A DNA stretch of 64,000 bases from Aquimarina intermedia. Lineage in GTDB: Bacteria; Bacteroidota; Bacteroidia; Flavobacteriales; Flavobacteriaceae. The stretch's first letter is position 1, and the number at the start of each line of letters is the position of its first letter. Shown one piece after another: positions 63,015-64,000 of this stretch. The DNA is taken from the NCBI RefSeq assembly GCF_008124785.1, contig NZ_VNHU01000004.1, positions 232,689 to 296,688 of the forward strand, given 5' to 3'. A program made the translations under genes and the position numbers. The notes under the pieces are model-generated. The model did no database searches. It saw nothing but the letters and a program-made list of their open reading frames with translations, and had not been told where the DNA came from.

Positions 63015-63310
63015 ATTGATATAATAACTGAAATTTTATCATCTAAATTCAGATTGGCTTTTCTTCTAATGTCAGCTTTTATTGGAAGTAGATAGGTATC
63101 AAGTTTTTTGTCGAACCAAATCGCTGTTTCCCATTCAATTCCATTTACGTTAGCAGTGGCCTTCATTCTTCCCCAACCTTCTTCTTGCCATTTTAAGTGT
63201 TCTCGAATTTCTTTAGAAATATCTTTTGGCAAAGAGACAAAAAACCATCCTCCACTTGCATTGTGTTTCCAAATTTTACCTGAAAACTCGTATTTAATTC
63301 TGGCTTGCAA
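63011..63310 (-). CDS. DUF1905 protein
   Basis: Cytosolic protein of 99 residues covering DUF1905 from end to end: YEFSGKIWKHNASGGWFFVS, GWGRMKATANVNGIEWETAI, and the closing DTYLLPIKADIRRKANLNLD. Often fused to or beside YdeI-like proteins; function unknown. First gene of the WYL regulator unit. Confidence 0.85.
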   Translation of the reverse strand: MQARIKYEFSGKIWKHNASGGWFFVSLPKDISKEIREHLKWQEEGWGRMKATANVNGIEWETAIWFDKKLDTYLLPIKADIRRKANLNLDDKISVIISI

Positions 63311-63357
63311 TTTCTTGTCTATTTTGATTCAGTTCTTGGTTTGTTCTAATTGGGCAG

Positions 63358-63478
63358 TAGAGTAGAGCCTGATAGTCCTACTCCTATTTGTATCTGTTAA
63401 AGATATAAATATTCTAGAACTATCAGTGCCCCCTTCATCAAACCGTACGTGAACTTTTCGCTCATACGGCTTACCGAT
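63358..63478 (-). ncRNA. Group II intron 3' end (domains V and VI), copy B
   Basis: Same order and near-identical sequence to copy A (offset 2573-2574; one C fewer in a C-run). Domain V lies at about 63441-63473 and the domain VI arms at 63369-63426. Confidence 0.75.
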
Positions 63479-64000
63479 AGCGTTCTTCATTGCGCTTTCG
63501 AAAGTGTTTTTAAGCGAGCATACTTTTCTATATCCAATAGTTTATAAAACTTAACTAAGGTATCATAGGGGCGCTGGCGACGCACCCGATGCGCTTTTCT
63601 TCCTTTTGCTCTCATCCATTTATAAAGCTTGTAATCCAGATGTTTCTTGAGGATCTTCACCGTTTCCCAGATATGAGTGGTTTTAGCTATCGAAAAGTAG
63701 TTTAACCATCCGATCAGTGTTTGATTCAGTTTCCAAACAATCCATGCTATACTCCAATGGCGTCATTTGTTAAACAATTCCCTTAGTTTTGCAAATAGTT
63801 TACTTCGGGATCGCATACTAGGACGAACATTGGTATAATTTTTCTTGTTCCGACTGAACTTGGATCGGATCACACGAAACTGAAAACCTAGAAAATACAA
63901 ACTGATCTTATCCGATGCCGAGTTCATTAGACGCTTTTGTTTACACATCCTGCCAAAAGGCTTTACCAGAATACGGCATTATGGTATCTTAAGTAGTAGC
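63479..64000 (-). pseudogene. Group II intron reverse transcriptase/maturase, C-terminal relic, copy B (partial)
   Basis: Continues to the window edge. Reads KRLMNSASDKISLYFLGFQF, KNYTNVRPSMRSRSKLFAKL, then the same TGA as copy A, then the maturase part with RAKGRKAHRVRRQRPYDTLV. The Trp lost in copy A is kept. Copies share one stop, so duplication followed decay. Confidence 0.75.

Noticed and set aside
1..64000. CRISPR arrays, tRNA and rRNA genes
   Set aside because: No regularly spaced repeats, no tRNA cloverleaf with CCA-type end and no rRNA stretch was noticed on reading; a program scan was not possible.

Overview
The window looks like a chromosomal piece of a marine Flavobacteriaceae (Bacteroidota) genome, probably near Aquimarina and relatives. 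This rests on low GC, a SusC/SusD pair, lipoprotein signals of the C-x-D-D type, Bacteroidota-type TAnnTTTG promoter boxes, HYC_CC_PP, DUF3347 and DUF6249 proteins, and almost no purine-rich ribosome binding sites. The genus is an inference.

Layout. 1-1190: the cut end of a LytTR-type response regulator and a dead IS3-family element. 1348-16200: a laminarin/beta-glucan utilisation locus on the minus strand, reading from the inner-membrane sodium/solute symporter and a membrane-spanning propeller regulator to SusC, SusD, a surface glycan-binding protein, a GH16 laminarinase and a GH3 beta-glucosidase. Together these cover capture, cleavage, outer-membrane import, final hydrolysis and inner-membrane uptake of glucose. 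16527-26464: a copper/heavy-metal block with an HYC_CC_PP protein, a CusA-type pump without its CusB/CusC partners, a multicopper oxidase fused to a CopB-like barrel, a DUF3347 protein, a haem-binding c-type protein, a two-helix ion channel and a DUF305 protein. 26835-31412: a large uncharacterised P-loop ATPase gene directly followed by an MscS channel, with a second, minimal MscS convergent to it. 31826-43525: peptidases, a serine hydrolase, transporters and small membrane or hypothetical genes, with several decayed genes among them.

43878-51709: a small Cys-rich double-glycine-leader peptide not part of any larger ORF, a decayed SDR/M20 junction, an HxlR regulator divergent from an oxidoreductase-cupin operon with fully overlapping promoters, an ECF sigma/anti-sigma/DUF6249 unit, and a SigZ-ArsI pair. 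51845-64000: an accessory region rich in mobile DNA. It holds an IS110 relic, two copies of a 356-bp IS91-like transposase tail, two copies of a group II intron 3' end (reverse-transcriptase C-terminus plus domains V/VI), and two copies of an 86-bp element that folds like an integron attC site, each placed about 10 bp after the stop codon of a gene. Between these lie an amidohydrolase with a poly-A frameshift at its signal peptide, a sodium/proton antiporter, a Crp-controlled DoxX/FMN-reductase operon and a WYL-regulator operon.

The observations most worth following are the ATPase-MscS pair, the attC-like repeats with a compensatory base change, the Cys-rich peptide, the MCO-barrel fusion beside an orphan CusA, and the repeated group II intron/IS91 debris. 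All calls were made by reading the sequence; no database search was run.
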